Positions 51,526 through 62,586 of a DNA stretch of 64,000 nt are shown piece after piece. The stretch covers positions 381,838 through 445,837 of the forward strand of contig NZ_JACAGN010000001.1 of NCBI RefSeq assembly GCF_030324495.1. The letters run 5' to 3'. The DNA is from Myroides sp. 1354. Lineage in GTDB: Bacteria > Bacteroidota > Bacteroidia > Flavobacteriales > Flavobacteriaceae. The notes beneath the pieces are model-generated. The model worked only from the letters and a program-made list of their open reading frames with translations. It did not search any database and had not been told where the DNA came from. The stretch's first letter is position 1. Every line of letters starts with the position of its first letter. A program made the position numbers and the translations under genes.

Positions 51526-51559
51526 AAAAAGCCCGATTCGAAGGAATCGGGCTTTTTTT
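51526..51559. terminator. Bidirectional terminator between the Ig-like lipoprotein gene and atpC
   Basis: AAAAAGCCCGATTC (51526-51539), GAAG loop, perfect complement (51544-51557), T run. Confidence 0.92.
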
Positions 51560-51575
51560 ATCGGTTGTTAGCTAA

Positions 51576-51857
51576 TTAATTAGCTAAGATAATAATCTTG
51601 TTATCACTTAATTCAACGGTCCCCATATTGATAGGTAGGTGGTAAGTATCGTTGCTAACTTTAACGAACTTTGAATTAAATGGCTCTTTAATAGAAATGT
51701 TACTTCCTGTAAACTTCACATTACCTTTTGTCAATAAAGAAACAATAGCCGCGTGATTGTTTAACATTTGAAACTCACCATTAATACCTGGAACCGATAC
51801 AGAAGTAACTTCTCCAGCAAATAAGGTAGCTTCAGGTGATACAATTTCTAATCTCAT
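51576..51857 (-). CDS. atpC: ATP synthase epsilon subunit
   Basis: A 93-aa protein with the N-terminal beta-sandwich (MRLEIVSPEATLFAGEVTSVSVPGINGEFQMLNNHA in pieces: VPGINGEFQMLNNHA) but with no long C-terminal helical hairpin, which is usual in Bacteroidota and means the inhibitory hairpin is missing. It is the central-stalk subunit of F1. It follows atpD by 23 nt; the rest of the ATP synthase operon is elsewhere in the genome. Confidence 0.93.
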   Translation of the reverse strand: MRLEIVSPEATLFAGEVTSVSVPGINGEFQMLNNHAAIVSLLTKGNVKFTGSNISIKEPFNSKFVKVSNDTYHLPINMGTVELSDNKIIILAN

Positions 51858-51880
51858 AATAGTTCTGTTTTAAGTGATTA

Positions 51881-53395
<1,515 letters not shown>

Positions 53396-53453
53396 TTATG
53401 TATTTATTTAACAGCTATTTACGTTTAGTGAAAAAAACTACTTTTTCAGAGTG

Positions 53454-53461
53454 CAAAGATA
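53454..53461 (-). promoter_or_regulatory. -7 element of atpDC
   Basis: Minus strand TATCTTTG, full TAnnTTTG match, about 62 nt before the atpD start. Confidence 0.5.
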
Positions 53462-53507
53462 GTTTTTTTCTCTTAATATGAAAATGATTAAAAATTTATT
53501 TATATAT

Positions 53508-53541
53508 AAAAAAATGCGAGCCCGAAATGGGTTCGCATTTT
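53508..53541 (-). terminator. Terminator of the glgA-like/DUF4270/glmS operon
   Basis: AAAATGCGAGCCC (53511-53523) pairs with 53529-53541 with one G-T pair; the minus strand then has a T run. Stop of glmS is at 53546. Confidence 0.82.
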
Positions 53542-53545
53542 ATTG

Positions 53546-55390
53546 TTATTCAACCGTTACCGACTTCGCTAAATTACGAGGTTGGTCTACGTTGCAATCT
53601 CTTAAAACTGCTATGTGATAAGACAATAATTGCAAGGGAATTGTAGTTAAAATTGGAGTTAACGCCTCAGAAATGCCAGGCACTTCAATCACGTGATCCG
53701 CTAATTCTCTTACTTGTTTGTCTCCTTTTGTAACAACAGCAATGATTTTTCCGCTTCGCGCTTTGATCTCTTGGATGTTACTTACTACTTTGTCGTAGTG
53801 CATTTGATCGGGTGCAATGACAATAACAGGCATGTGTTCGTCGATTAATGCAATCGGACCGTGTTTCATCTCCGCAGCTGGATAACCTTCCGCGTGGATG
53901 TACGATATTTCTTTTAGTTTTAAAGCACCTTCTAAAGCAACGGGATAGTTGTATCCTCGTCCTAAGTATAAACAGTTTGTAGCGTCTTTGTATACTTCTG
54001 CAATCTTTAATACTTCTTCGTTTTGCACTAAGGCTTCTTTTACGCGTTCTGGGATTAATTCCAATTCGTGTAAGTATTTTAAATACTCTGAATTAGATAA
54101 AGAACCTTTGGATTTAGCCAAACGCAGGGCAATTAATGTAAGTACTGTAATTTGCGTGGTAAAAGCTTTTGTAGAAGCAACTCCGATTTCAGGACCTGCA
54201 TGGGTGTAAGCGCCAGCATGTGTTTCTCTAGAAATAGAAGATCCTACTACGTTACAAACACCAAATACAAAAGCACCTTTTGTTTTAGCTAATTTAATTG
54301 CTGCTAAAGTGTCTGCTGTTTCTCCAGATTGTGAAATAGCAATAATCACGTCATCATTGTTGATGATTGGGTTTCTGTATCTAAACTCAGAAGCGTATTC
54401 TACTTCAACTGGAATTCTTGCAAATTCCTCAATAATGTATTCTGCTACTAAAGCAGCATGCCAAGATGTTCCACAAGCAACGATAACAATGCGTTTCGCG
54501 TTGAGGAATTTATCAAGGTTGTCTTCAATACCTGCCATTTTAACCAAGCCTTGATCTGCAAGTAAGCGCCCTCTAAATGTATCGCGTATTACGTCTGGTT
54601 GTTCGTAAATCTCTTTCAACATAAAGTGATCGTATCCATTTTTCTCAATTTGCTCTAAGTTTAATTGTAATTCTTGAGCATAGTGATTAACCAAAGAATC
54701 GTCTTTGATTTTTCGGATATTTAAAGGCTTGTGTAAGCGAATAATTGCCATTTCTTCATCTTCTAAATAAATGGCATTATTGGTGTATTCTATAAAAGGG
54801 GAAGCATCAGAGGTAATAAAATACTCATTTTCACCAATTCCGATTGCTAAAGGACTACCTAAACGTGCAGCTACTATTTCATTGGGTTTTTTGATGTCCA
54901 TAACGGCAATCGCATAAGCTCCAACTACTTGGTTAAGGGCAATTTGAACGGCTTTTCCTAATTTTACCTTTTGTGTTTTTTGAACGTCTTCGATCAAGTT
55001 AATTAATACTTCCGTATCTGTCTCTGATTGAAAAGTATACCCGCGTTTAATTAACTCTTGTTTTAATGAATCGTAATTTTCAATGATTCCATTGTGGATA
55101 ATGACTAATTCACCTGAATTTGAAAAATGAGGATGTGAGTTAACATCATTTGGTACACCATGTGTAGCCCAACGTGTATGTCCAATCCCTATTGTTCCTT
55201 TTTTTATTGCATCAGTAGCTTTCTCTTCTAAATCAGCAACTTTCCCTTTTGTTTTGCAAAGATTAATCGTTTCTCCATCAAAAACCGCTAACCCAGCACT
55301 ATCATATCCACGATATTCTAGTCTAGTTAATCCTTTGATGATTACCGGATATGCATCTCTATGACCTATGTATCCAACGATTCCACACAT
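53546..55390 (-). CDS. glmS: Glutamine-fructose-6-phosphate transaminase (isomerizing)
   Basis: A 614-aa enzyme that makes glucosamine-6-phosphate for peptidoglycan and lipopolysaccharide. N-terminal Cys nucleophile (MCGIVGYIG), GHTRWATHG, then two SIS domains (CGTSWHAAL, SQSGETADTLAA, IALIDEH). Length fits. Last gene of the three-gene operon, 6 nt after DUF4270. Confidence 0.97.
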   Translation of the reverse strand: MCGIVGYIGHRDAYPVIIKGLTRLEYRGYDSAGLAVFDGETINLCKTKGKVADLEEKATDAIKKGTIGIGHTRWATHGVPNDVNSHPHFSNSGELVIIHNGIIENYDSLKQELIKRGYTFQSETDTEVLINLIEDVQKTQKVKLGKAVQIALNQVVGAYAIAVMDIKKPNEIVAARLGSPLAIGIGENEYFITSDASPFIEYTNNAIYLEDEEMAIIRLHKPLNIRKIKDDSLVNHYAQELQLNLEQIEKNGYDHFMLKEIYEQPDVIRDTFRGRLLADQGLVKMAGIEDNLDKFLNAKRIVIVACGTSWHAALVAEYIIEEFARIPVEVEYASEFRYRNPIINNDDVIIAISQSGETADTLAAIKLAKTKGAFVFGVCNVVGSSISRETHAGAYTHAGPEIGVASTKAFTTQITVLTLIALRLAKSKGSLSNSEYLKYLHELELIPERVKEALVQNEEVLKIAEVYKDATNCLYLGRGYNYPVALEGALKLKEISYIHAEGYPAAEMKHGPIALIDEHMPVIVIAPDQMHYDKVVSNIQEIKARSGKIIAVVTKGDKQVRELADHVIEVPGISEALTPILTTIPLQLLSYHIAVLRDCNVDQPRNLAKSVTVE

Positions 55391-55396
55391 AAATAA

Positions 55397-57055
55397 TTAG
55401 TTTTTAGTTTTAGTATAAAATATTTGCAGTGTCATTTTTTTGTCTGAGCTAGTATTCGTTCCGTAAACTACAGTACCCATTGGGTACATTGCCGATAAAG
55501 TCGGCACGTAAGTTACGTTTTCAGGTGTGTTTGGTATTTCTGTTTTTAGTTTGCTGTTTATTCCTTTTGTTACGGTGTTTAATAGAACATCATTGTAGTT
55601 AAAAGTTGCTGCAATAGCCAATTTCGGACTTTTAAGTTCTTTGTTTCTTAGTAAAGCACGAATATATTCCGTGATTCTAAATTTGTAGAAGTTTCCTTTG
55701 ATGTTATTTTCTTCATTGGCTTCTTGGTGAATTCCGCCATATACTAATTTCGTATAATCAGCATTAGCAGAGTTGTCGTTTAAGAAGTCTGATACAGGAG
55801 TTCCATTGTCGTAATTATATAGATACAAACGCTGTGGAATTTGATTTTTGTTCATGCTAGTTTGATCTACATGAACCGTAAGAATTGCATCGTTAATCAA
55901 GTATTCTTTGTCTTTTAGTGCTTGTAGCTCTTCAAAGTTATTTGCACTAAATAAGTCAATTACAGCGACGTTTCCTTCGCTTCCTTTAATGTATAACAAA
56001 GGGTCGCCATTTACTTTGTCTCCTTGTTGATTGCGTGAATTGCCTTCGGTTGTAGTTAAACTCACATTGATGTGGGAGTCAAAAGAACTTCCGCTGTCAG
56101 CTATTGCATCTTTTGTAAAGGGTAGTGTAAGACTTACGCGTTGTGTTTTCTTTATTTTTTCACCTTCACTATTGGTTTCTTCAATCTCTTGGTGGTACTT
56201 AATCACCATTTTACCTTGCGCAATATTCAATAAGCCCAACGTACCTGTTGAACCATTTCCTGTGGCTTTGAAATATAAACCTCGGAAGAAGTTTTTGAAT
56301 TGAGATTGATCTTTAAATAAATCTTTGTTTGTAACGAATTTTTTGAAATAGTCCTTGTTTAAGTCTAACCATACTCCAGGAGCTAGTCTTTCTTGTTCAG
56401 TAGGTTTATTTGTTTTTTCGTCGTAAATAATATTCCCTTTGTCATCTCTTTTGTAAATAATGATATTCTTCTTTGTAAAAGAGAAGTCGCTATTTTGCTT
56501 AATATCATTTGAGTCATTGAGAAGAGTCTCTTTTTTGTATTGCTCAAATTGTGCGGCTGAATCCGAAAAATACGAGATGTCTTTTCCTGTTCCAGGGTTC
56601 ACATTGTTGAGATAATACCCATTTTCATACACCTCTAGCTTAAAACTTCCGTCTCCTGTTACGTTTTGTAATTTGTAATAGGTAACTTCATCTTCTACTT
56701 TGTCATATTGAGAATAGTAGGGAATATAAACATAAACAGAGTCAATGACAGCATTGCTTTTCATTAAATCAAAAGAAGTCGATGCAGACAGTACCTGAGT
56801 TACAAAACTGCTGTTGGTTCTGCCAAATTCACCATTGTCAATGGATCCAAAAGGGACATTAGGTAAATTTTTAGTGCTTAATGCTCCATAAGGTTGCGTA
56901 TAAGCAGTTATGTTTTGAACTTGATAGGTGTCAATATTTAAATTGTTATCTCCAATGATATCTCCTCCAACTTCACTGAAATCTTTGTCACATGATTGTA
57001 AGCTAGCCATAGCTGCTAGGATTACGAATGTCTTTACGATGTTTTTATAATTCAT
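55397..57055 (-). CDS. DUF4270 family lipoprotein
   Basis: A 552-aa exported protein. Lipoprotein signal with Cys in LQSCDKD (~22), then a beta-rich body with the family pattern GGDIIGDNNLNIDTY near the N-terminus and many DUF4270 repeats. The function is unknown; a periplasmic or outer-membrane lipoprotein is likely. It lies between a glycogen-synthase-like gene and glmS, a conserved flavobacterial order that hints at envelope or sugar work. Confidence 0.88.
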   Translation of the reverse strand: MNYKNIVKTFVILAAMASLQSCDKDFSEVGGDIIGDNNLNIDTYQVQNITAYTQPYGALSTKNLPNVPFGSIDNGEFGRTNSSFVTQVLSASTSFDLMKSNAVIDSVYVYIPYYSQYDKVEDEVTYYKLQNVTGDGSFKLEVYENGYYLNNVNPGTGKDISYFSDSAAQFEQYKKETLLNDSNDIKQNSDFSFTKKNIIIYKRDDKGNIIYDEKTNKPTEQERLAPGVWLDLNKDYFKKFVTNKDLFKDQSQFKNFFRGLYFKATGNGSTGTLGLLNIAQGKMVIKYHQEIEETNSEGEKIKKTQRVSLTLPFTKDAIADSGSSFDSHINVSLTTTEGNSRNQQGDKVNGDPLLYIKGSEGNVAVIDLFSANNFEELQALKDKEYLINDAILTVHVDQTSMNKNQIPQRLYLYNYDNGTPVSDFLNDNSANADYTKLVYGGIHQEANEENNIKGNFYKFRITEYIRALLRNKELKSPKLAIAATFNYNDVLLNTVTKGINSKLKTEIPNTPENVTYVPTLSAMYPMGTVVYGTNTSSDKKMTLQIFYTKTKN

Positions 57056-57081
57056 CTACTAATTCGATATATGCGTTAGTA

Positions 57082-57885
57082 TTATAAAAATTGGTTATAA
57101 AAAGTAGTATAAGCCTCTGCAAATGCTTCTTTAGTAGCGTAAGGTAAGAAAGGTTTATTAGAAGATTCTATATATTTTGTTAAATCTGATGGGATGTTCT
57201 CAGATGCTAGAATCACTCCGTCAGAATTCTTAACTGCATTAACCATTATATTTTGATAGGTTGCTTTTTCAAAATCAGCAACATCCTCTTTTGGTAAGTT
57301 GTCAAAAGCAACTTTTGTATGCATAGATGTACTTAAAGTACCTTCAAAGCCTTCGTCAAAGATAGATGTAACTATTTTTGTGTCTGCAAAAATAGCTTCA
57401 TCCTTATAGTAATTTTTCAAATAAGTTGGCAATAGCGAGGCCATCCAACCTTGTACGTGAATAATATCTGGAACCCAATTTAATTTCTTAATGGTTTCAA
57501 TTACCCCTTTGGTAAAGAAAATAGCTCTTTCGTCATTGTCTGGGTAAAGAACGCCATCTTCATCTGAAAATGTTGATTTTCTTTTAAAGTATTCATCATT
57601 ATCAATGAAGTATACTTGAATACGCTCTTTGGGGATAGAAGCCACTTTGATAATCAAAGGCATATCCATATCATTCACGACCAAGTTCATCCCCGATAGG
57701 CGGATTACTTCATGTAATTGATGTCTTCTTTCATTGATGCTACCGTATTTCGGCATAAAAATTCTTATCTGCCCTCCCTGTTCATTAATCATTTTAGGCG
57801 CATCATAAGACATTAATGAAACTTCATTTTCTGCTAAATAAGGTACCACTTCAGATGATACGTACAATATCCTCTTATCTTTCAT
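57082..57885 (-). CDS. Degenerate glycogen-synthase N-domain protein
   Basis: A 267-aa protein from ATG 57885 (MKDKRILYVSSEVVPYLAE). A longer frame to 57975 crosses the -7 element at 57931-57924. It resembles the GT5 glycogen synthase N-terminal domain: ILYVSSEVVPY, RIFMPKYGSI, DNDERAIFFTKG, WVPDIIHVQGWMASLLPTYLK. The glucose-binding KTGGL motif after the first strand is replaced (ENEVSLMSYDAP), and the GT1-like C-terminal half is missing; normal enzymes are ~480 aa. It is probably not a functional synthase. First gene of the operon with DUF4270 and glmS. Confidence 0.75.
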   Translation of the reverse strand: MKDKRILYVSSEVVPYLAENEVSLMSYDAPKMINEQGGQIRIFMPKYGSINERRHQLHEVIRLSGMNLVVNDMDMPLIIKVASIPKERIQVYFIDNDEYFKRKSTFSDEDGVLYPDNDERAIFFTKGVIETIKKLNWVPDIIHVQGWMASLLPTYLKNYYKDEAIFADTKIVTSIFDEGFEGTLSTSMHTKVAFDNLPKEDVADFEKATYQNIMVNAVKNSDGVILASENIPSDLTKYIESSNKPFLPYATKEAFAEAYTTFYNQFL

Positions 57886-57923
57886 CTTCAAAAATAGTTT
57901 CTGTTGAAATAAATAAAACTGTG

Positions 57924-57931
57924 CAAATTTA
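57924..57931 (-). promoter_or_regulatory. -7 element of the glgA-like operon
   Basis: Minus strand TAAATTTG, full TAnnTTTG match 38 nt before the chosen start. Confidence 0.5.
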
Positions 57932-57963
57932 CGAAATTTTATGGAGTTATTTCTCGAATTAAC

Positions 57964-57971
57964 TAATTTTG
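57964..57971 (+). promoter_or_regulatory. -7 element of panC
   Basis: TAATTTTG, full TAnnTTTG match 23 nt before panC, 32 bp from the divergent -7 element at 57924. Confidence 0.5.
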
Positions 57972-57994
57972 CCATTATTTAAAACGCGAAGCAG

Positions 57995-58843
57995 ATGTTT
58001 CTTTTTCATACAAAAGTCGAATTACAAGCTTATTTAGAGACTTTTCACAAGGACAACCAATCCATTGGTTTAGTGCCTACAATGGGGGCTATACACCGTG
58101 GACACCTTTCTTTAATGGAGCAATCCCTACAAGAAAATGGCTGTACGGTCGTGAGTATTTTTGTCAATCCTACGCAGTTCAATAATGCAGAAGATTTGGC
58201 TAAATATCCTCGTACACTAGAGCGAGATTTGGATATTATCCGCTCATTATCAGATCAAATTGTCGTTTTTTCACCTTCTGTAGACGAAATTTACGCCGGA
58301 GAAACGGTCGCTAAACAGTTCGATTACGACGGACTGGAATTCGAAATGGAGGGGGCGCAACGTCCAGGACATTTTGATGGTGTAGGAACAATTGTCAAAA
58401 AGCTTTTTGAATTGGTTCAACCCACTAAAGCCTATTTTGGAGAAAAGGATTTTCAACAACTTCAAATTATTCGAAAATTGGTCGAAAAAGAACATTTAGC
58501 CGTTACAATTGTCGGGGTTCCGATTTTTAGAGCAGCTGATGGATTAGCAATGAGCTCGAGAAATGAGCGAATTTCAAGCCAAGGCTTGCAACAGTCAACC
58601 TTCTTGTATCAAGTGTTGAAACAAGCACAGGAATTGTTTAAAACGGAATCGATTGAAAAAGTTAATCAATTTGTTGAGTCTCAATTTAAAAATAATTCTA
58701 CCTTTGACCTCGAATACTTTACAATTGCCGACGAGGAAACGCTAAAGGTGGCTACAGCTAAACAAGCGGGACACAAATACAGAGGTTTTCTTGTGGCGCA
58801 TATTGAAGGGGTTCGATTAATTGACAATTTATCTTTTAACTAA
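57995..58843 (+). CDS. panC: Pantothenate synthetase
   Basis: A 282-aa enzyme that ligates pantoate and beta-alanine to pantothenate with ATP. Motifs: [15 protein letters not shown] (HxGH loop), [17 protein letters not shown], and MSSRNERIS. Length fits. panD follows 11 nt later, giving the two steps for coenzyme A precursor. Confidence 0.97.
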   Translation: MFLFHTKVELQAYLETFHKDNQSIGLVPTMGAIHRGHLSLMEQSLQENGCTVVSIFVNPTQFNNAEDLAKYPRTLERDLDIIRSLSDQIVVFSPSVDEIYAGETVAKQFDYDGLEFEMEGAQRPGHFDGVGTIVKKLFELVQPTKAYFGEKDFQQLQIIRKLVEKEHLAVTIVGVPIFRAADGLAMSSRNERISSQGLQQSTFLYQVLKQAQELFKTESIEKVNQFVESQFKNNSTFDLEYFTIADEETLKVATAKQAGHKYRGFLVAHIEGVRLIDNLSFN

Positions 58844-58854
58844 ACTATCGCGAC

Positions 58855-59205
58855 ATGCAAGTTGAAGTAGTAAAATCAAAAATTCATCGTGTAACCGTAA
58901 CAGGTGCCGATTTGCATTATATTGGAAGTATCACCATAGACGAAGCGCTATTGGAAGCAGCCAATATGATTGAAGGTGAAAAAGTTTCTATTGTAAATAT
59001 TAACAATGGAGAACGCTTTGAAACATATGCGATTCCAGGTCCTCGTAATAGTGGGGAAATTACCTTAAATGGTCCAGCTGCACGCAAAGTGCACAAAGGG
59101 GATATCGTTATTATTATTTCGTATGGAATAATGGATTTTGAGGAAGCTAAATCATTTAGACCTTCTATTGTTTTTCCGAATGAAGAAAACAATAGCTTAA
59201 CCTAG
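58855..59205 (+). CDS. panD: Aspartate 1-decarboxylase
   Basis: A 116-aa pyruvoyl-dependent enzyme making beta-alanine from aspartate. Self-cleavage site Gly-Ser in YIGSITID (~23-25). Key residues: Lys in [14 protein letters not shown] and Tyr in IISYGIMD. Follows panC directly. Confidence 0.95.
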   Translation: MQVEVVKSKIHRVTVTGADLHYIGSITIDEALLEAANMIEGEKVSIVNINNGERFETYAIPGPRNSGEITLNGPAARKVHKGDIVIIISYGIMDFEEAKSFRPSIVFPNEENNSLT

Positions 59206-59214
59206 TTCAGCATA

Positions 59215-60180
59215 TTGAAGAAAACCGTTAATAAATTAATATCAATCCTACTCCCACTTGCGTTGGGAGTTTTTTTAGTTTATTACGCTTTCGCTCAGTT
59301 CACACAAGAGCAGATGGAAGAGATGGTGATGCATTTTAAAGGAGCTGATTACAGCTATATCATCATCGCTTCCGTCTTCTCTGTTATCAGCCTTTGGGCG
59401 CGTGCATATCGTTGGAAATACGCCTTAAACTATATGGGCTATCCCGCTTCTACGGCAACGAATTTCATGGCAATTAACATCGGTTATCTCATGAATCTTA
59501 CGGTACCGCGATCTGGTGAAGTCTCTCGTGCTTTAGTGTTGCAAAAATATCAGCAAATTCCCTTCGATAAGAGTTTTGGAAGTATTGTTTCGGAACGCGT
59601 TGTTGATTTGATTTGTCTATTACTTTGCGTTTTTACTGCTTTGGTCTTGCAATATGATGTACTCAAAGATTTTTTATTGCAATACGTTCCTGTGGAACAA
59701 CTGGCTTGGTTTGGCCTTTTGGCTCTTGTAAGTTTTGTTGCTGTAATTTTGGTATTCGTCTATGTTAGTTGGAAACCCATCGCCTTTGTGAAACGCAAAC
59801 TCAAGGGATTGGTAGAAGGGGTGAATAGCATTGTTAAAATGCCAACAAAGTTGGAGTTTTTGTTTTTTACTTTGATTATCTGGTTGGGCTATATTGCTAC
59901 ATTTTACTTCGGGACATTAGCTTTAGCAGAAACAAGTGGATTGACTTTTCCCATGATTATGTCGGCCTTTGTAGCAGGAAGTTTTGCGGTATCCTTTACC
60001 AATGGCGGTTTTGGAGCTTTTCCTCTACTACTAGCTGAATTGTTGGTGTTATACCATATTTCCACTGTTGCAGGAACCGCCTTTGGCTGGATTCTCTGGA
60101 CCACACAAACGGCTATTGTCGTTGTTTTAGGTGCCTTGTCTTTCTTTTTATTGCCTATCTATCATACGAGAAGAAGGTAA
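59215..60180 (+). CDS. Lysylphosphatidylglycerol synthase-like membrane protein
   Basis: A 321-aa membrane protein with about eight transmembrane helices of the UPF0104/AglD2 (MprF flippase-domain) family. Family motifs: MAINIGYLMNLTVPRSGEVSRA and SFTNGGFGAFPLL. The start is TTG 59215, unusual; no better ATG with the family N-terminus is in frame. The family flips lipids or links to glycolipid work; the substrate is unknown. It lies 10 nt after panD and 1 nt from the stop of the convergent receptor gene. Confidence 0.85.
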   Translation: MKKTVNKLISILLPLALGVFLVYYAFAQFTQEQMEEMVMHFKGADYSYIIIASVFSVISLWARAYRWKYALNYMGYPASTATNFMAINIGYLMNLTVPRSGEVSRALVLQKYQQIPFDKSFGSIVSERVVDLICLLLCVFTALVLQYDVLKDFLLQYVPVEQLAWFGLLALVSFVAVILVFVYVSWKPIAFVKRKLKGLVEGVNSIVKMPTKLEFLFFTLIIWLGYIATFYFGTLALAETSGLTFPMIMSAFVAGSFAVSFTNGGFGAFPLLLAELLVLYHISTVAGTAFGWILWTTQTAIVVVLGALSFFLLPIYHTRRR

Positions 60181-60181
60181 T

Positions 60182-62530
60182 TTACATGCGATTGAGCTCT
60201 TCTTGATTCGCACTAGCACGCTGTTTTGTCTTTAAACTGCTGTTTCCAAATTTATAACTCACCGAAAAACGAAGGGCGCGATTGTCCCAATTGTTATTGA
60301 ATTCCTGTTTGGCATCTGTTGTCTTTTTGTACGTCGAATAAGTGCTGTTTAATACATTACTCGCCTGTACGGATAATTCTACTTTTTTGTTGGCTAAAAG
60401 ATATTTTAATGCCAAGCTTAAATCAGCATAGGTTTTAGCGTGAAAATTTTCAGATACACCAGGGAAACTGTGTTCGTAATTCACGCCCAAGAATAAGGTC
60501 TGAAGACCGTTTAAGGTAAAGTCATTTGCCGTTGAGAAATAAGCAGCGACCCCTTTAACACGAGTTTCATTGGCTAAAACGGGAGTGGCAGAAGAATAAG
60601 TCAAGGTAAATTCATTTGAACTCGTCCACCAAGGAGTTAATTTAGTATATAAGCTCTCTGTTATCCCTATCATATCCATGGTGATATAATTCATCCAAAT
60701 ATAGTTGTAATGCTTCGTTTCTGCATCAATTTGAGAAACTTGAGAAATACCATCTTTCAAATGGCTGTAAAAGATTTTCGACTCTAACTTCTTGTAGGTA
60801 TAAATCAATTCAAAATTGGTGGTATACGCAGGTTTTAAAAAGGGATTTCCTTCGTGATAACTGTACTCATTGTAGGTGGATCGTGTAGGATTTAAGCTTT
60901 CAAAATTAGGTCGATTGATGCGCGTGGAATAGTTGAACCCAATACTGTGTACTTCATTCGCTACATAGTTGATATATACGGTTGGAAAGAGTTTTACTTC
61001 TTTATTTCGGTTGGTTTGATCCAAAGCAGAAGCATAGCCCCTCGTTTGAGTTGCTTCTAATCTCAACCCGACTTGAGCGGTTAATCGCTCCATCCAGGTT
61101 TTGTTGGCAGAGAGATAAAAAGCTTGATTATTTTCTTTGTAATCAAATTGATTTTGTTGAGTTTCTTGTGTAAAATGATTGTAGATGGATAGCTGGTTTT
61201 TCGTATGAGAAGCGGATATTTTTGCTCCCATATTGAGGTTAATCCCTTTGAAAGGAAGCTCAAAATCAAGTTTACCTACATAATTCTCAATGTCGTTTTG
61301 ATTGTCATTCCCTCCTTGAAGGAAATGGTCCGCTAGTGGCAATCCTTGTGAATTTAAGGTTGCAGAAGTAAAATCGCGAAAATTCGGCTGATCGCTGTTG
61401 ATATAGTCCAGATCTAAACTCAATTTTTTACCTAAAGTATCCCATTTGATTTCATTGAAATACGATAGAATGAGGCGGTCTGATTTTGATTGTTCTCGAG
61501 AATCTTCTGTGATGAATGAATGCAATTGCTTGTCTACAAAACGAGTCGTTTTGCCTGCTGTTGGTCCTCTAAAATTGTAGTTGTTCTTTGCAAGTTTGAT
61601 GCCCATCTCCCAATTGTTGGTTAGTTGATAGGATAGAGCAGCATTGAGGTTGTAATAGTCATTTCTTCCTTCGGTTGTACTGCGACTTTTCCAAACTTCA
61701 TCTGCATAGTGTAAGTCGTTTTTCCATTGACGCGAAAAACGAGCATCGCCAAAATTAGCATTAGCTTTAAAGTTCCATCCGTTTTGATTCCAATTCCATC
61801 CTCCATTATAGCGCATGGTATTGCGTTTACTTCGCTGATAGGTAGTTCCTACAACAGCATTCCAAGCGTCTGGAGTATTCTTTTTCGTCACAATATTTAA
61901 AATCCCACTATTTCCTTCTGCTTCGTATTTAGCAGGGGGAGTTGTGATCACTTCAATGCTTTTAACATCTGAGCTGCTCATACTTTCTAAGTAACGCATC
62001 AACTCATCTCCAGATAAATAGGTGGGACGATCATCGATAAGTACTAATACTTGACTTTTACCTACTATTTGAATACCGGATGGAGAAACGCGAACACTAG
62101 GTGTGGCTTTCAGTGCTTCCAAAACGGTTCCACCTGTACCGACTACTGTTCGGTCAAGGTTAAAAACAAGACGGTCTATTTTGCGTTCAATGACTTTTTG
62201 CTCCGCAACAATTTGAACTTCATCTAATAGTTGACTTGAGGGAATTAAAATTTTGCCCAACGGTGTGTCTTGTTGTACATCTAACGTTGTTTGATATACT
62301 TCTTGGTTGAATTGATAAACAGATAAATGATAATGACCCAAGGGAAGTTTTAGGGTAAACATACCTTGATCTTGCGTATAAGCAGTGTAATCCTGATGGG
62401 TTGTCGTTTGAACGAAGCGTAGTTCTGCAAATTCAGTCGGTTGATCTCCTTCGTAAATTGCTCCTGTTAATTGCGCGGTTTGAGCTGAAGCAAAGAGCGA
62501 AAAAAAGAAAAATAATAGGGTGTATTTCAT
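60182..62530 (-). CDS. TonB-dependent receptor (OMP_b-brl_3 family)
   Basis: A 782-aa outer-membrane receptor with a signal peptide (residues 1-16). Carboxypeptidase-regulatory-like N domain (~20-95), plug (~110-215, with SVRVSPSGIQIVGKSQVLVLIDDRP and GNSGILNIVTKK), and a long beta-barrel. Imports a ligand, perhaps a siderophore, oligosaccharide or peptide, using TonB energy. It is divergent from a LytS-like kinase gene with a shared four-site operator in between, which suggests control by that system. Confidence 0.9.
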   Translation of the reverse strand: MKYTLLFFFFSLFASAQTAQLTGAIYEGDQPTEFAELRFVQTTTHQDYTAYTQDQGMFTLKLPLGHYHLSVYQFNQEVYQTTLDVQQDTPLGKILIPSSQLLDEVQIVAEQKVIERKIDRLVFNLDRTVVGTGGTVLEALKATPSVRVSPSGIQIVGKSQVLVLIDDRPTYLSGDELMRYLESMSSSDVKSIEVITTPPAKYEAEGNSGILNIVTKKNTPDAWNAVVGTTYQRSKRNTMRYNGGWNWNQNGWNFKANANFGDARFSRQWKNDLHYADEVWKSRSTTEGRNDYYNLNAALSYQLTNNWEMGIKLAKNNYNFRGPTAGKTTRFVDKQLHSFITEDSREQSKSDRLILSYFNEIKWDTLGKKLSLDLDYINSDQPNFRDFTSATLNSQGLPLADHFLQGGNDNQNDIENYVGKLDFELPFKGINLNMGAKISASHTKNQLSIYNHFTQETQQNQFDYKENNQAFYLSANKTWMERLTAQVGLRLEATQTRGYASALDQTNRNKEVKLFPTVYINYVANEVHSIGFNYSTRINRPNFESLNPTRSTYNEYSYHEGNPFLKPAYTTNFELIYTYKKLESKIFYSHLKDGISQVSQIDAETKHYNYIWMNYITMDMIGITESLYTKLTPWWTSSNEFTLTYSSATPVLANETRVKGVAAYFSTANDFTLNGLQTLFLGVNYEHSFPGVSENFHAKTYADLSLALKYLLANKKVELSVQASNVLNSTYSTYKKTTDAKQEFNNNWDNRALRFSVSYKFGNSSLKTKQRASANQEELNRM

Positions 62531-62547
62531 GTTGGTTTTGTTTGAAA

Positions 62548-62555
62548 CAAAGATG
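62548..62555 (-). promoter_or_regulatory. -7-like element of the TonB receptor gene
   Basis: Minus strand CATCTTTG matches TAnnTTTG at 7 of 8 positions, 18 nt before the start. No -33 TTG; the nearest operator half-site is at 62587, where an activator could act. Confidence 0.4.
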
Positions 62556-62586
62556 GTGAAGAACTAGCGGTTCTATTTTTATTTTA

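Noticed and set aside
57886..57975. 30-residue N-terminal extension of the glycogen-synthase-like protein
   Set aside because: It spans the -7 element of its own promoter, and the extra residues do not match the family start.
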